The notes below the pieces were generated by a model. That model was not told the DNA's origin and made no database searches. It saw nothing but the letters and a program-made list of their open reading frames with translations. The position numbers were made by a program, and so were the translations under genes. Positions 6,118 to 7,108 of a stretch of DNA of 7,108 bases are shown one piece after another (within the stretch, counting starts at the first letter, position 1; each line of letters begins with the position of its first letter). Origin of the DNA: an uncultured Clostridia bacterium (GTDB lineage Bacteria > Bacillota > Clostridia > Oscillospirales > Oscillospiraceae); contig CAMHER010000100.1 in assembly GCA_946184215.1 (NCBI GenBank), positions 1 through 7,108 of the forward strand, given 5' to 3'.

Positions 6118-6921
6118 TCAGGCGGAAAAGAACGTCAGCAGCCGCTCCCGATAATCCGGCGCTGTGTCAAACGCCGCGTGTCCATAACCGACGTACATAT
6201 ACAGCCTGAAATCCGCACGGTAATCCAGGTTTTCCGCGATCTCCATCGTTGCGTCCGCGTCGAGAACACTGTCCTCGTAAGCGCCCAGCGCCAGGACCGG
6301 GCAGCGGATTTTGTCCAGCTCATCCACAACGTTGAAATCCCGGGTTCCTTCCGCAAGGGTGATAAAGCGCTCCAGATCATGCTCCGTTACAGTTTTTGCG
6401 GCTTCCGCCAGCGATTTCCGAATCTGCCCGTACACCTGGGGCGGGTAGATCTCCCGGCCGAATTCCAGATACAGCCCGACGGCGTCTTTGTCCCGTGCCA
6501 GCTGCGCCCATTTCTCCAAAACGCGGTACTGCGGCTCCTGCACATGGGCCGAGGTGGAACCAAGCGCCATTTTGCCAACCAGCTCCGGATGCTCAATGGC
6601 GATCACCAGCGCGATCATTCCCCCCTGAGAGGCCCCGAAGAGGCAGACGTCCTTCAGTCCGATGGCCCGAAAGGCTTCCGCCGTATCCCGCGCCATATCC
6701 CGCACGGGATAGGACGGCGGCAAGTCGCTGCGGCGGTCAAAAACATAGATCGTAAAGCGCTCCTCCAGCGAGCGATAGGCCGCCGCGATGGCGTCCGCTG
6801 CGCCCATCACGCTCTGAACGCTCAGCCCGGGCAGAATGACCAGGGGCTGTTCTCCTTTGCCGAAGTGAAAATACCGCATGGAAAATGTGTCTGTCTGTAC
6901 GCGTTCTATTTGAATGCTCAT
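6118..6921 (-). CDS. Alpha/beta hydrolase (classical AB_hydrolase-1 type)
   Basis: A 267-residue soluble hydrolase. Strand-turn LVILPGLS (27-34) supplies the oxyanion region, with PG where HG is common. VFDRRSDLPPS (60-70) matches the usual DxRG-type loop. The nucleophile elbow is LFGASQGGMIAL with Ser98. The acid is probably Asp217 in GAYEDSVLD, and the base is His248 in GYGHAAFD. Length and layout fit esterase, epoxide-hydrolase-like and C-C-hydrolase-like members, and the substrate cannot be told from sequence. The ATG at 6921 is chosen over upstream starts because GGAGG (6929-6933) sits 7 nt before it; the longer frame to 7035 would run through the promoter. It is probably the first gene of a transcript that includes the small broken gene 31 nt downstream and the esterase at 5871-5185, with no terminator visible between them. 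Confidence 0.92.
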   Translation of the reverse strand: MSIQIERVQTDTFSMRYFHFGKGEQPLVILPGLSVQSVMGAADAIAAAYRSLEERFTIYVFDRRSDLPPSYPVRDMARDTAEAFRAIGLKDVCLFGASQGGMIALVIAIEHPELVGKMALGSTSAHVQEPQYRVLEKWAQLARDKDAVGLYLEFGREIYPPQVYGQIRKSLAEAAKTVTEHDLERFITLAEGTRDFNVVDELDKIRCPVLALGAYEDSVLDADATMEIAENLDYRADFRLYMYVGYGHAAFDTAPDYRERLLTFFSA

Positions 6922-7006
6922 TGTGCTCCCTCCCGGAAGGATCCCTTGCCGCTCCCCGGCGGGGCAGGCCGGCTGTCCTGTGTCCCCCGTGCGATTATTT
7001 TTTAAA

Positions 7007-7035
7007 AGGATACCACAAGCGGCACTCCCAGGCAA
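7007..7035 (-). promoter_or_regulatory. Candidate promoter for the upstream hydrolase group
   Basis: On the minus strand: -35 TTGCCT (7035-7030, 4 of 6), a 17-nt spacer, and -10 TATCCT (7012-7007, 4 of 6) with TGG just before it, an extended -10. An A/T-rich stretch follows. Predicted leader length is about 80 nt. An imperfect inverted repeat (arms 7029-7037 and 7043-7050) covers the -35 and could be an operator. The hexamers are only moderate, so this is tentative. Confidence 0.42.
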
Positions 7036-7066
7036 GGGAAAACCTGCCTGCCAGCTTCCGTGAGAA

Positions 7067-7108
7067 TCACCTGTCCACGATCCCGTTGACGGCGATGATC
7101 TCCAGCGT
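7067..7108 (-). CDS. C-terminal tail of an upstream gene (5' part beyond window)
   Basis: Read on the minus strand from the window edge, 13 codons give TLEIIAVNGIVDR followed by TGA (7069-7067). The strand agrees with all neighbours and the residues look protein-like, but the piece is too short to name a family. No strong terminator is seen between this stop and the next gene, so some read-through into the hydrolase group is possible. Confidence 0.4.
   Translation of the reverse strand, partial: TLEIIAVNGIVDR

Noticed and set aside
6922..7035. Thirty-eight-residue N-terminal extension of the upstream hydrolase
   Set aside because: It overlaps the candidate promoter. GGAGG at 7 nt before 6921 is a far better start.
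7020..7055. Terminator after the upstream gene tail
   Set aside because: The inverted repeat there is imperfect and is not followed by a T-run on the minus strand.

Overview
The window looks like a piece of a GC-rich chromosome from an anaerobic Firmicute (Clostridia, possibly an Oscillospiraceae- or Christensenellaceae-like gut bacterium). This is inferred from strong GGAGG-type ribosome binding sites, G/C-biased third codon positions, an AT-rich promoter island, and the protein families present. No rRNA, tRNA, CRISPR array or insertion sequence is visible. Every supported gene lies on the minus strand, so transcription runs from high to low coordinates. The long plus-strand open frames are antisense shadows.

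In transcription order: (1) at 7067-7108 there is the tail of an upstream gene. (2) A candidate promoter at 7007-7035 precedes a group holding an alpha/beta hydrolase (6118-6921), a small gene that seems to be frameshifted (5852-6086), and a second, unrelated alpha/beta hydrolase of the Fes/IroE-like 'putative esterase' type (5185-5871). An inverted repeat at 5082-5116 follows. (3) A near-consensus sigma-A promoter (5010-5038) drives a tight three-gene operon: a condensation-superfamily/alcohol-acetyltransferase-like acyltransferase (3650-4918), a zinc-ribbon protein with six predicted membrane segments resembling DUF6320 (2957-3643), and an HSL-family esterase (2071-2943). The operon ends at a perfect 16-bp terminator hairpin whose loop holds the esterase stop codon. 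(4) An AT-rich spacer with an extended -10 promoter (1888-1916) precedes a secreted, multi-domain surface protein (1781 to beyond position 1). That protein starts at GTG and is cut by the window edge in a Pro/Thr linker.

The most interesting unit is the acyltransferase / zinc-ribbon membrane protein / esterase operon. Its gene spacings (6 and 13 nt) and single promoter and terminator suggest one pathway: an acyl ester is made at or near the membrane and an acyl ester is removed or remodelled. The substrate is not visible in the sequence. Two more hydrolases of different subfamilies lie directly upstream, so four of the six substantial genes are predicted acyl-transfer or ester-hydrolysis enzymes. 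The second item of note is the small gene between the two upstream hydrolases. It has an excellent ribosome binding site but reads plausibly only if two single-base deletions are restored.
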